64,000 nt of DNA from Oxalobacteraceae bacterium (lineage in GTDB: Bacteria > Pseudomonadota > Gammaproteobacteria > Burkholderiales > Burkholderiaceae_D): the NCBI GenBank assembly GCA_021298555.1, contig JAJTGE010000001.1, positions 63,445 through 127,444 of the forward strand, in the 5' to 3' direction. Positions 15,697 to 24,171 of this stretch are shown one piece after another. Below the pieces are notes generated by a model. It had not been told where the DNA came from and ran no database searches. It was given only the letters and a program-made list of their open reading frames with translations. Both the position numbers and the translations under genes were made by a program. Numbering within the stretch: the first letter of the stretch is position 1; every line of letters begins with the position of its first letter.

Positions 15697-17060
15697 GCGA
15701 CGCAGACAACGACAAAACTCAAAACGCAGGCGACGATGGGTTCTCGCCTGCTCCTCCTCCTCGGCAAATGACGGAGGAAGAAGCTGGCGTTATGCCTGAC
15801 GATGAGCTCAACGAGAACGAGGCATCCGGTGACACCATTGCCGTCTCTCAGAATACGGCTAATCGAGCACTCGAAGCAGTCCAAATTCTGGTTGAAAATA
15901 ATCGCTCAGCATCGCAACAGCTAGAGTCTTTAATGACTATCGTGCTGGATGCTGCCGAAGTGGCGAATCGCTCAGCATCGCATGTCACCACCACTGGCGG
16001 TCAACTCAATAAAGCTGCTGAAAAGCTGATCGACGGGGCACAAAAAACATCCACCCAATCGAAAGTGGTTTTAGCTTTGGTGGCCGCTATTTTGGTAGGT
16101 TGTGCAGGTACGTTCAGCTTTATCGCTGTGCAATTGCAAGCCAAGGTAGAACAACTCGATGAGATGATGCTGGCTGTGGGTAAGCGCGCGGTTGATCTCA
16201 AGCGTCGCATGGAATCCATGGACGATATCAACACACAATTAACTGAACTAAATCTCAAACAGGAAAGCACGCAATCCGTTCAGCAAGCCATAGAAGAAAA
16301 GATTGCGACGATTATTGATATCGCCAAAGGTGCGCCGAGAAAAGCACCCGAGCCTACAGGAAAGCCAGCAGCGCCCGAACCTGCGGCACCGAAGCCGATA
16401 GAAAAAGCAGAGAAGCCAGAACCGCCTGCGAAAAAAACTGAGGTCAGTAGCGCAGATGCCGCTAAAAAAGTTGAATTAGCAAAAGCAAAGGCCGAAGCAG
16501 CCAAAGCAGAAGCTGCGCGCGCCGAAGCAGCTAACAAAGCCCTGCTTCAACAACTCAGCAGCCTGGATGCGCTACTGAAAGAACAATCAAAATCAGTCAA
16601 AGATTTGTCTGGGCAAGTCAATAACCTGCAAGGCTCGGTATCCAACGTCGAATCGATAAAAAAAGATGTTGAAGGTTTAGCCAAGCTACAGCAGCAGCAA
16701 GAACGAGCTCGTGTGTTGGAAGCAGAAAAAGCCGCTCAAGAACAAGCTGCAGCCAATGCGCGCCGTGATAAAGAACTCAAAGACAAAGAACGCGATCTGG
16801 CTCGCGAGCGAGATCGTTTGCGCGAACGTGATGCCGCGCGTGACCGCGAGTTAGCCAAAGAACGCGAAGCCGCACGCGAACGTGAATTAGCTAAAGAGCG
16901 TGAATTAGCCAAAGAACGCGAACTAGCAAAAGAGCGCGACAAAGAGGGCAAAACCAAAGAGCGTAGCGTGGCGTATAACCGTGAACAATCACGCCCCACG
17001 GGTAATGCGAGTGCTGATGTACCCGCTTACTCCAAACCTACGGTTGCTAAGCCGGAGTAA
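15693..17060 (+). CDS. Single-pass membrane protein with long charged coiled coil, function unknown
   Basis: I do not recognise this 455-residue protein. The N-terminal 120 residues are acidic then helical (ALEAVQILVENNRSASQQLE). A membrane segment lies at about residues 124-147 (VVLALVAAILVGCAGTFSF). After it come a heptad-rich region, a Pro/Ala/Lys linker (about 210-250), and a long charged helix ending in 6-residue repeats of the type RELAKE (DNA about 16840-16940). It starts inside the stop of the Asp-rich repeat gene, so the two are co-translated. It is the last gene of the flhB-proximal run and converges on motB. A scaffold or polar landmark role is possible but unproven. Confidence 0.85.
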   Translation: MSDADNDKTQNAGDDGFSPAPPPRQMTEEEAGVMPDDELNENEASGDTIAVSQNTANRALEAVQILVENNRSASQQLESLMTIVLDAAEVANRSASHVTTTGGQLNKAAEKLIDGAQKTSTQSKVVLALVAAILVGCAGTFSFIAVQLQAKVEQLDEMMLAVGKRAVDLKRRMESMDDINTQLTELNLKQESTQSVQQAIEEKIATIIDIAKGAPRKAPEPTGKPAAPEPAAPKPIEKAEKPEPPAKKTEVSSADAAKKVELAKAKAEAAKAEAARAEAANKALLQQLSSLDALLKEQSKSVKDLSGQVNNLQGSVSNVESIKKDVEGLAKLQQQQERARVLEAEKAAQEQAAANARRDKELKDKERDLARERDRLRERDAARDRELAKEREAARERELAKERELAKERELAKERDKEGKTKERSVAYNREQSRPTGNASADVPAYSKPTVAKPE

Positions 17061-17082
17061 TATTTACCGGCTCAGTGAGGGC

Positions 17083-18048
17083 TTAACTACCAAACGCATC
17101 GACTAGTATTTCTATGCGTCGGTTTTTAGCACGGCCTTCGCGCGTATCGTTGGCTGAAACTGGCTTGGTATCTGCCATGCCCCTCACCATTAAGCGCTAG
17201 CGGTTATGCCCGGACAAAGGCACATCATCGGTATGACCTTCAATAATGATGCGGCCCCCAGCTTCGGTAATGGTCTTACCAATTTTTTTCAACACAGGCA
17301 TAAATTCGGTAGCTAAGTCTGCACTACCGGAATAAAAACTGCCCTGCACTACCAGGCGAATCACGATACGTTCACCATCGCGTTCTACTTGCGCCTGGCC
17401 TTTAACAATTTCTGTCTTTAAGGCCTCGCGTAATTTGTCCAACTGCCGCGCTGTTTCTGCCATTCGATCCGCAGTTTCTATACCTTCGCGCACTTCGACT
17501 ACGCTCTCGACCTGAGCCTGAGCATCAGCGATACGGGCATACAGATCAATTAACTCTTGAGGCAGCACACCCTTGCCACGCTCTGGCAATTGCAAAACCA
17601 AACGGCCGTTTTCTGCATGCAGTTGAATTTTTTTTCCTACTAAGTCTGTAGAGAGTTCTTTTTCGAGTTTGCCGAGGTCTTTGGCGAGTTGTTCTGAAAA
17701 CGGGCCTGCTTCAGTCGCAGGGCCACCGTTAATTGATGGCCCGCCTGCAGCTAGTTGTGTGTCAGTCGGTGGAGCCACCACTACAGGGGGGGCCATGTCA
17801 CTGCCCAGGGATTTTTGCAGCGAACCGCTGACATCACGAAAACGAGTGGGGTCTAAATCAGAAAATGATAAGAGTAAAACAAAAAACGCCATCAGCAGCG
17901 TGACCATGTCGGCAAACGTGACTATCCACGTAGGCCAAGGATGGCGAGGGTGCTGCATGTGATCATCATCTTCAAATAAATCAGACGCAGCGAACATCGA
18001 CTGATGTTCAGGCTTTTCTAAGACTGCAACGTCTGTTTCGGTGGCCAT
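17083..18048 (-). pseudogene. motB: Stator protein MotB (MotD type), interrupted in the OmpA-like domain
   Basis: MotB anchors the stator to peptidoglycan through a periplasmic OmpA-like domain. The N-terminus has one membrane segment (about residues 40-62) with the proton-channel Asp in TFADMVTLLMAF, and a plug/linker region. The domain proceeds to IIIEGHTDDVPLSGHNR and then meets TAG at 17197-17199. The same frame goes on with RLMVRGMADTKPVSANDTREG and NRRIEILVDAFGS to TAA at 17083. Compared with the family, about 25-30 residues (the SNWxLSxxRA helix and following turn) are missing at the stop. An in-frame deletion that joined TA of a Tyr codon to a G explains both. The product would lack peptidoglycan-binding residues. 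A collapsed assembly is the alternative. Confidence 0.88.
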
Positions 18049-18053
18049 CAGAT

Positions 18054-18911
18054 TCAGGACTTGGTGTCCGTCTCAGCTGTCGGTGTTTCGGCCGATGGTA
18101 ACTCGAGCGCGGGTTCAGGATCTGGGACAGGCAAAGCCTCAGGCTCGGGCTCAGGTTCGATTGTTTGTTTGAGATTGCCTAGCAAGAGATCAGGCAGCAT
18201 GCGTGGGTCGCCACCTTTTTGCAGAAACATCATTCCCGCAATCACAAGCTCATAATTATTTTTGACACGCTTACCGTGGCCCATAATTTTTTGCACCATG
18301 GGGCCTAACACCACGTTGGACAGTATGGCGCCATACAGGGTCGTTAGTAAGGCGACCGCCATACCCGGGCCTATGGCGCGCGGATCAGTCATGTTACCCA
18401 TCATGAGCACGAGTCCCAATAGCGTGCCTATCATACCCATAGCAGGGGCCAATTCCTGGGCGTAAGCAAAAAAATCACGTGCATTATCAAAGCGTGTTTT
18501 TTCTTCAGCGAGTTCACGTAACAAAGCATCTTTCATGAGCACTGGTTCCAGACCATCCACCCACAAACGAACTGCCTTGGCGATAAACCTATCGTTGTAT
18601 TCACGATCCTCAAGTAATACCATCCAACGATCGTTATAACGAGCCACACGACCGACTTCTATCATTTCATCGATCAGATCGGTTAAGCGCGTAGGCGAAT
18701 GCGATACTGCCTCACGCGCGGTATTAAATGCACTCTTGAATTCGGGTAGCGTGCTCTTGGACAGAACGCATAAAAAGGTGCCCCCAAACACAATCAGTAT
18801 TGCCGGTATATCGACGAACTGTAAAAAATTACCGCCAGTAGCGAGTGCAATAAGCACCAGGGCGCCAACAACACCGATCACACTTCCGCTTTGAATTTGA
18901 GGCTTAGACAT
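18054..18911 (-). CDS. motA: Flagellar motor stator protein MotA (MotC type)
   Basis: MotA forms the pentamer of the ion-driven stator around a MotB dimer. The 285-residue protein has four membrane segments: two near the N-terminus (IGVVGALVLIALATGG and PAILIVFGGTFLCVL) and two after the cytoplasmic loop (LAPAMGMIGTLLGLVLMMGN and PGMAVALLTTLYGAILSN). The cytoplasmic loop carries the charged residues that touch FliG. A Pro/Glu-rich tail of about 35 residues is longer than usual. It lies 5 bp before motB and 6 bp after the sigma-54 activator gene, which suggests one transcript. Confidence 0.94.
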   Translation of the reverse strand: MSKPQIQSGSVIGVVGALVLIALATGGNFLQFVDIPAILIVFGGTFLCVLSKSTLPEFKSAFNTAREAVSHSPTRLTDLIDEMIEVGRVARYNDRWMVLLEDREYNDRFIAKAVRLWVDGLEPVLMKDALLRELAEEKTRFDNARDFFAYAQELAPAMGMIGTLLGLVLMMGNMTDPRAIGPGMAVALLTTLYGAILSNVVLGPMVQKIMGHGKRVKNNYELVIAGMMFLQKGGDPRMLPDLLLGNLKQTIEPEPEPEALPVPDPEPALELPSAETPTAETDTKS

Positions 18912-18917
18912 AATTAT

Positions 18918-20024
18918 TTACGCAGAACGAAGGCGGTATTTATCGATTTTTTCTATTAGGGTAGTCCGCTGTAAATTCAGCAGACGGGCTGTTTTGGAGA
19001 CGTTACCTGACGATCGATCCAAGGCTTGCTCTATGAATGCTCTCTCAATTTGCGCCATTTTTTCTTTTAGCGACAAACCCTCAGGCGGCAACACAGGGCC
19101 ACCTTGCGCCAACATGATGATGTCTTCCACATGATTGCGCTCATCGTCTGCAGGCACCACAAAGGGGACTGTACCCGGCTCTTGCAAAGCAAACATCTGC
19201 AATACATCAGCCGACGGTGGCGCAGGTTCCTCGCCCGCCCGCTCTAACTGCAGTTTTTGCAAACCCTTGGGCAACATGGAAACAGGTATACCAGCCAGCG
19301 TGAGGTACTGACCAGCAAACAGCGTAGAGAATCGATGAACCAGGTTCGATAGCTCGCGCACATTACCCGGCCACTCGTAGGATTTTAAAGCGTCGAGGAA
19401 CTCGGGCGAAAAACTAACCGGCGTACCTTTATGCGCGAATTTTTCTGCATAATGTTTTAACAGCATCGCAACATCTTCACCGCGATCACGCAAGGGTGGC
19501 GTGGTCACAGGGAGTACATTCAATCGGTAATATAAATCTTCGCGAAAGCGGCCCTCGGCGATTTCAAATTCTAAATCGCGGTGCGTCGCGGCGATGACTC
19601 TCACATCCACTTCAACTGCGCGAGACGAACCTACTGGGTCAACCATGCGCTCTTGAAGCACACGCAAAAGCTTTACCTGCATATCTAGCGAGAGATCACC
19701 GATTTCATCTAAGAAAAGTGTGCCGCCATGGGCTAACTCAAAACGTCCCACACGATCAGCGAGCGCACCGGTGAACGCGCCTTTGCGATGACCAAAGAGC
19801 TCGCTTTCCATCAGCTCTTTGGGAATCGCTGCGCAGTTCAACGGAACAAAGTTGGCGTCAGCACGAGAGGATTGATGATGCAATGCCTGAGCAACTAATT
19901 CCTTGCCAGTGCCAGACTCACCATTGATTAGTACCGTCGCAGTCGAGTCCGCGATGGTCTCGATAAGCTTGCGTATCTCGCGCATCGGTGGACTATTACC
20001 AATGATGGGATTCGGCTGTCGCAT
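18918..20024 (-). CDS. Sigma-54-dependent transcriptional activator, FleQ/FlrC-like, lacking a receiver domain
   Basis: This 368-residue protein is an AAA+ enhancer-binding protein. It has the Walker A motif GESGTGKE, the sigma-54 contact loop GAFTGA, Walker B (LFLDEIGD), and a Fis-type C-terminal helix-turn-helix ([18 protein letters not shown]). The AAA domain begins within 15 residues of the start, so there is no N-terminal sensory domain. I chose the ATG at 20024 (aggggt upstream) over an in-frame start at 20138, whose 38 extra residues look non-coding and overlap the promoter. Its location beside motAB and opposite the flagellar cluster suggests flagellar control, perhaps restrained by FlhG. 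Confidence 0.9.
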   Translation of the reverse strand: MRQPNPIIGNSPPMREIRKLIETIADSTATVLINGESGTGKELVAQALHHQSSRADANFVPLNCAAIPKELMESELFGHRKGAFTGALADRVGRFELAHGGTLFLDEIGDLSLDMQVKLLRVLQERMVDPVGSSRAVEVDVRVIAATHRDLEFEIAEGRFREDLYYRLNVLPVTTPPLRDRGEDVAMLLKHYAEKFAHKGTPVSFSPEFLDALKSYEWPGNVRELSNLVHRFSTLFAGQYLTLAGIPVSMLPKGLQKLQLERAGEEPAPPSADVLQMFALQEPGTVPFVVPADDERNHVEDIIMLAQGGPVLPPEGLSLKEKMAQIERAFIEQALDRSSGNVSKTARLLNLQRTTLIEKIDKYRLRSA

Positions 20025-20091
20025 CAGATTGTGACCCCTGAAGGTATCGTTAAGGGTACGTAGGAGAAAATAAAGCTTGTTTAAAACCCTA

Positions 20092-20138
20092 TTTCCCGAA
20101 TGTTTCCCGATTGGAACATACGGATGCCATACTGTCAA
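20092..20138 (-). promoter_or_regulatory. Sigma-70-type promoter and tandem TTTCCCGA repeats ahead of the sigma-54 activator
   Basis: On the - strand TTGACA (20133-20138) is followed after 17 bases by TCCAAT (20110-20115), a good -35 and a fair -10. On the + strand two head-to-tail 11-bp copies, TTTCCCGAATG (20092-20102) and TTTCCCGATTG (20103-20113), overlap the -10 and the expected start, a position fit for a repressor or autoregulator. Confidence 0.5.
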
Positions 20139-20270
20139 CGTTCCAGAGCCAGCAAAATCAATGACTTAGCATATTAAAAAGATAATTCAGCAATTTAAAC
20201 TTACAAATCACCCCCTGCGAGCTCTGGCTACAATGTCAGAGTCATGTCCCCGGTGACTGGAGAAATGCAG

Positions 20271-21236
20271 ATGCATCTACTACTGCCTATAGTTTTTACC
20301 CTATCCCCCGTGCTCGGTTGGTGGTTGGGTACACCCTGGCTCACGCTTTTGTTGGCTGCCGTCGTCATTCCAGTCGCTGAATGGTTATTGCAAAACCGGC
20401 CGTCGGTTACGCCCAACTATCGCTGGGGTGCATGGCTGCCACGCATCATCATGCTAGCTGTGCTGATCGTTGCTATCAGCCTGACACTGCTATCGCAAAC
20501 CATGGAATGGAATGAGCTGGTGTGGCTTGCACTGTCGTGCGGATATGTGTGTGGCGGTATCGGCATTGTGCTCGCGCATGAGTTGGGCCACAGACGAACG
20601 ACGCTCGATCGCCTGCTTGCGCGCGCACTGCTCACTTCGATAGCGTACGGACACTATGTGCTAGAACATAATCGCGGTCATCATCGTCATGCGGCAACCT
20701 TACATGACCCGGCCACAGCACGACGCCATGAAAGTCTCTGGCATTTCATGCCACGCTATTTTTTTGGCGTGTTTAGAGACTCGTACAAATTGTCGCGCGA
20801 ACAATCGGGCAGAACGAATGAAGCCTTGATGCTGACTGCAATTGCACTCTCGTTCTTTTTGTTTGTACTTGTTATCGCAGGCTGGAAAGGGCTACTGTTT
20901 TGCATAATTCAAGCCGGGCTGGCACAGGCTCTGGTAGCCACGATTGATTATGTTGAACATTGGGGCCTTGAGCGTCGCATCATCGATGGCAAACTCCAAC
21001 GTATAAATGCCAGCCACATCTGGGATTGCGCTAATGCAGTATCGGATGCTTTATTGTTTAATCTGCCCAGACATTCATCGCACCATTTGACCCCCTCGCT
21101 CACCTGCGATGAGCTCCACCGGATTCCCGAATCGCCGCAAATGCCTACCGGTTATGCCGGCATGGTCTTGCTGGCGGTAGTGCCGCCGCTCTACAAAAAA
21201 ATTATGACCCCACGTCTACCCGTGGACAATAACTAA
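20271..21236 (+). CDS. AlkB-like membrane di-iron monooxygenase (alkane 1-monooxygenase family)
   Basis: AlkB enzymes hydroxylate the terminal carbon of alkanes at a membrane di-iron centre. All His motifs are present: HELGH, EHNRGHH, the AlkB signature in the form DYVEHWGL, and NLPRHSSHH. Several membrane segments occupy the first 110 residues, with another pair at about 190-220. I prefer the ATG at 20271, because GGAG at 20259-20262 is spaced for it; in-frame ATGs at 20244 and 20265 are alternatives. The 321 residues are fewer than the roughly 400 of typical AlkB, so the substrate could differ. No rubredoxin or rubredoxin reductase gene is adjacent. Confidence 0.85.
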   Translation: MHLLLPIVFTLSPVLGWWLGTPWLTLLLAAVVIPVAEWLLQNRPSVTPNYRWGAWLPRIIMLAVLIVAISLTLLSQTMEWNELVWLALSCGYVCGGIGIVLAHELGHRRTTLDRLLARALLTSIAYGHYVLEHNRGHHRHAATLHDPATARRHESLWHFMPRYFFGVFRDSYKLSREQSGRTNEALMLTAIALSFFLFVLVIAGWKGLLFCIIQAGLAQALVATIDYVEHWGLERRIIDGKLQRINASHIWDCANAVSDALLFNLPRHSSHHLTPSLTCDELHRIPESPQMPTGYAGMVLLAVVPPLYKKIMTPRLPVDNN

Positions 21237-21268
21237 TAACAATGACCGAATAATTTGGAGACTCTGCG

Positions 21269-22318
21269 ATGGACACAAAAAAATTAAAAGAGCTACAGTG
21301 GAAAGTATTTCAAAACGTCGCTGCTGCACAGCTAGTGCCCCTCATGCGCATAGGCGATGAACTCAAGCTTTTTACCATCCTCGCTGATGTAGGCCCCTGC
21401 TCAAACGCTGACTTTGCCAAAGCCGCTGAGATTGATGCTCGCTACAGTCTGGAATGGTTATCCGCCATGTGTGCTGCAGGGTATGCCTCGTATGACACCG
21501 ACGAAGGGAAATTTTTTCTCAGTGATGAACAAGCCGCTGTTTTTGCGCATGAAGATAGCACCTCACTCATGATAGGTGCATATGACAGCCTTGCAGCGAG
21601 TGTCATGGATGAACCTAAAATTCGTGCGGCATTTAAAACCGGGCAAGGTGTCGCTTGGGGTGAACATCATCCATGTTATTTCCGTGGCACAGCACGTTTT
21701 TTCAAACCTGTTTATAAATCAAATTTAGTCTCACGCTGGTTACCTAAAATTCCTGCCCTGACTGAAAAACTCAGCGCTGGTGGAAGTTTTGCTGATGTAG
21801 GTTGCGGCCACGGTATATCCACTATGCTGATCGCTGAGCACTTTCCTGCTTCGCAGGTACATGGATTTGATTTTCATGGACCTTCTATCGATGAAGCGAA
21901 ACGACTAGCTGCCGATGCCGGGCTGTCGTCGCGCATCACATATGAGACACGCAGCGCAAAAGACTATCAAGGCACATTTGATGCGATTGCGTTTTTCGAT
22001 TGCCTGCACGATATGGGTGACCCTGTGGGAGCAGCACAACACGCTTATACTCAGTTAAATGACGGTGGCCTGCTAGTCATTATTGAACCCTTCGCCAACG
22101 ACAGATTAGAAGAAAATTTGAATGTGATCGGACAAATGTTTTACTGCGCCTCTACCATGGGCTGTGTACCTGCTTCATTGGCACAAGACGTCGGTTTGGC
22201 ACTGGGCGCGCAAGCAGGCCCTGCTCGGCTCACCATGGTGTTGAAACAAGCTGGCTTTAAAAACGTCGATGTCGTCGCCACCACGGCCACTAATATGGTG
22301 ATGTGCGCAACTAAATAA
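21269..22318 (+). CDS. Class I SAM-dependent methyltransferase with N-terminal winged-helix region
   Basis: The 349-residue protein has an N-terminal helical/winged-helix part (about 1-100; LVPLMRIGDELKLFTILADV) like the dimerisation region of small-molecule O-methyltransferases, and a Rossmann methyltransferase domain. The SAM motif is FADVGCGHGISTMLIAEHFP at about 173-192, with the acidic end of strand 2 in VHGFDFHG and motif IV in AIAFFDCLHDMGDP. It resembles the Rv2258c-like family. Substrate is unknown. A Shine-Dalgarno sequence (ttggaga) precedes the ATG, 33 bp after the AlkB-like gene, so co-transcription is likely. Confidence 0.85.
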   Translation: MDTKKLKELQWKVFQNVAAAQLVPLMRIGDELKLFTILADVGPCSNADFAKAAEIDARYSLEWLSAMCAAGYASYDTDEGKFFLSDEQAAVFAHEDSTSLMIGAYDSLAASVMDEPKIRAAFKTGQGVAWGEHHPCYFRGTARFFKPVYKSNLVSRWLPKIPALTEKLSAGGSFADVGCGHGISTMLIAEHFPASQVHGFDFHGPSIDEAKRLAADAGLSSRITYETRSAKDYQGTFDAIAFFDCLHDMGDPVGAAQHAYTQLNDGGLLVIIEPFANDRLEENLNVIGQMFYCASTMGCVPASLAQDVGLALGAQAGPARLTMVLKQAGFKNVDVVATTATNMVMCATK

Positions 22319-22329
22319 GCGAGAACCTC

Positions 22330-22788
22330 ATGAGCACCATTACACAACTGCGCCGCATACTGAAAGAAAGCCACACGATCGCTATTGTTGGCTTATCCGC
22401 CGATTGGTATCGACCTTCGTATTTTGCTGCCAAGTACATGCAAGAACACGGCTTTCGAATTATTCCAGTCAATCCCAAGTACACAGAAATACTGGGTGAA
22501 AAATGCTACCCCGATCTGAAATCCATACCGGACAAAGTAGATATGGTTGACGTGTTTCGCAAAAGCGCTGATTGCGCCCCCATAGCCCATGAAGCCGTTA
22601 CCATCGGTGCCAAAGTACTTTGGTTGCAGATAGGCGTAGAAAATGACGAGGCCCGCGACATCGCACAAAAAGGTGGGCTCGCGTTTGTACAAAACCGCTG
22701 TGTAAAAATTGAATACGCGCGTTTATTTGGTGGCCTGTCTTGGTTTGGTGTGAACACCCGCATTATTTCTGCCCGCCGTCCGGTATAA
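22330..22788 (+). CDS. CoA-binding domain protein (YccU family)
   Basis: The 152-residue protein is a stand-alone Rossmann-type CoA-binding domain. Its fold signature is visible: HTIAIVGLSADWYRPSYFAA at the first strand and loop, IIPVNPKYTEILGEKCYPDL, and VDVFRKSADCAPIAHEA. The family is widespread, and its physiological role is not settled; it may bind CoA or act as a redox or metabolic accessory. It follows the methyltransferase by 11 bp and precedes metY. Confidence 0.88.
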   Translation: MSTITQLRRILKESHTIAIVGLSADWYRPSYFAAKYMQEHGFRIIPVNPKYTEILGEKCYPDLKSIPDKVDMVDVFRKSADCAPIAHEAVTIGAKVLWLQIGVENDEARDIAQKGGLAFVQNRCVKIEYARLFGGLSWFGVNTRIISARRPV

Positions 22789-22875
22789 GCCGACTGCATT
22801 TCATTACCTTATACCGATACATCGACGGACTCATTTACTGATTGATTGACTGATTCATTTACGGATTACATCGCT

Positions 22876-24159
22876 ATGTCCCAAGATCATATTTACGATT
22901 TCGATACGCTTTGTCTGCATGCTGGCCAGATACCCGACGCAGCAACCGGTGCGCGTGCTGTACCTATTTATCAAACAACCTCGTTTGTGTTTGACAGCGC
23001 AGAACATGCCGCCAGTCTGTTTAATTTACAGACCTTTGGCAATGTGTATTCGCGCTTATCTAACCCTACCGTAGCCGTATTAGAAGAACGTATCGCAGCG
23101 CTGGAAGATGGTCGTGCAGCAGTTGCTACCAGCACTGGCATGGCGGCTCAGATGATTGCCATGCTGAATATTTGCGAAGCCGGTGATGAAATCGTTGCAG
23201 CACGCACGCTGTATGGCGGAACACACACGCAGTTAGATGTCAATTTTCGCAAGCTGGGTATTAATACTATTTTTGTCGACTCAGATGATCCTGAAAATTT
23301 TGCCAAGGCCATCACACCGAAAACTAAACTTCTGTATGCAGAAACCATAGGCAATCCGTCGATGAATGTACTGGACATAGAAAAAGTCGCCGCGATTGCT
23401 GCACAGGCTGATTTGCCGCTCTTTATCGACAACACCTTTGCCAGTCCTTATTTGTGCCGTCCATTTCAGTGGGGTGCTGCCGTAGTGATGCATTCCGTGA
23501 CTAAATTTTTAGGTGGGCATGGCACCACCATGGGTGGTGCGATTGTTGAATCAGGAAAATTCAACTGGGGTAATGGAAAATTTCCGACTATGACCGATCC
23601 TTCGCAGGGATATCACGGCGTGCGGTTTTACGAAACTTTTGGTGATTTTGGTTTCACCATGAAATGCCGCATGGAAGGCCTGCGTACCTTTGGCCCTGCA
23701 CTGTCGCCCATGAATGCTTTCATGCTGTTGCAAGGTGTAGAAACGCTGCATCTGCGCATGGAACGTCACTGCAGCAACACGATGACGATCGCCGAGTATC
23801 TCTCAACGCATCCTAAAGTCTCTTGGGTGAATTACCCCGGCTTAAAAAACAATCGCTATCACGCATTGGCAAACAAATACCTGCCTAAAGGTGCAGGTGC
23901 TGTTTTGTCATTTGGCGTTAAAGGAGGCGCAGCCGCTGGACAAAAATTTATAGAGAATGTGGAATTTTTATCGCATCTGGCCAATATAGGCGACGCGAAA
24001 ACGCTAGTCATTCATCCCGCATCAACGACGCATCGTCAGCTGAACGAAGAACAACAAATCGCTGCGGGTGTGCCGCCCGATTTAATACGTTTGGCAGTCG
24101 GCATAGAATCAGTGAACGATATACTTTGGGATATAGATCAGGCTCTGTCCAAAACCTGA
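22876..24159 (+). CDS. metY: O-acetylhomoserine aminocarboxypropyltransferase (sulfhydrylase) MetY
   Basis: MetY makes homocysteine from O-acetylhomoserine and sulfide, a PLP-dependent direct-sulfhydrylation route to methionine. The 427-residue protein is of the Cys/Met metabolism PLP family: [32 protein letters not shown], the substrate region [14 protein letters not shown], and the PLP-lysine motif [15 protein letters not shown] chose the ATG at 22876 (MSQDHIYDF); an in-frame TTG at 22846 lies in a TGAT-rich tract. The sulfide would come from the cysDNHI pathway at 46814-52025. Confidence 0.93.
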   Translation: MSQDHIYDFDTLCLHAGQIPDAATGARAVPIYQTTSFVFDSAEHAASLFNLQTFGNVYSRLSNPTVAVLEERIAALEDGRAAVATSTGMAAQMIAMLNICEAGDEIVAARTLYGGTHTQLDVNFRKLGINTIFVDSDDPENFAKAITPKTKLLYAETIGNPSMNVLDIEKVAAIAAQADLPLFIDNTFASPYLCRPFQWGAAVVMHSVTKFLGGHGTTMGGAIVESGKFNWGNGKFPTMTDPSQGYHGVRFYETFGDFGFTMKCRMEGLRTFGPALSPMNAFMLLQGVETLHLRMERHCSNTMTIAEYLSTHPKVSWVNYPGLKNNRYHALANKYLPKGAGAVLSFGVKGGAAAGQKFIENVEFLSHLANIGDAKTLVIHPASTTHRQLNEEQQIAAGVPPDLIRLAVGIESVNDILWDIDQALSKT

Positions 24160-24171
24160 TGAGGGCTTAAC

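Noticed and set aside
20024-20138. N-terminal extension of 38 residues on the sigma-54 activator
   Set aside because: It would cover the TTGACA promoter and has no domain features; the ATG at 20024 has a good Shine-Dalgarno.
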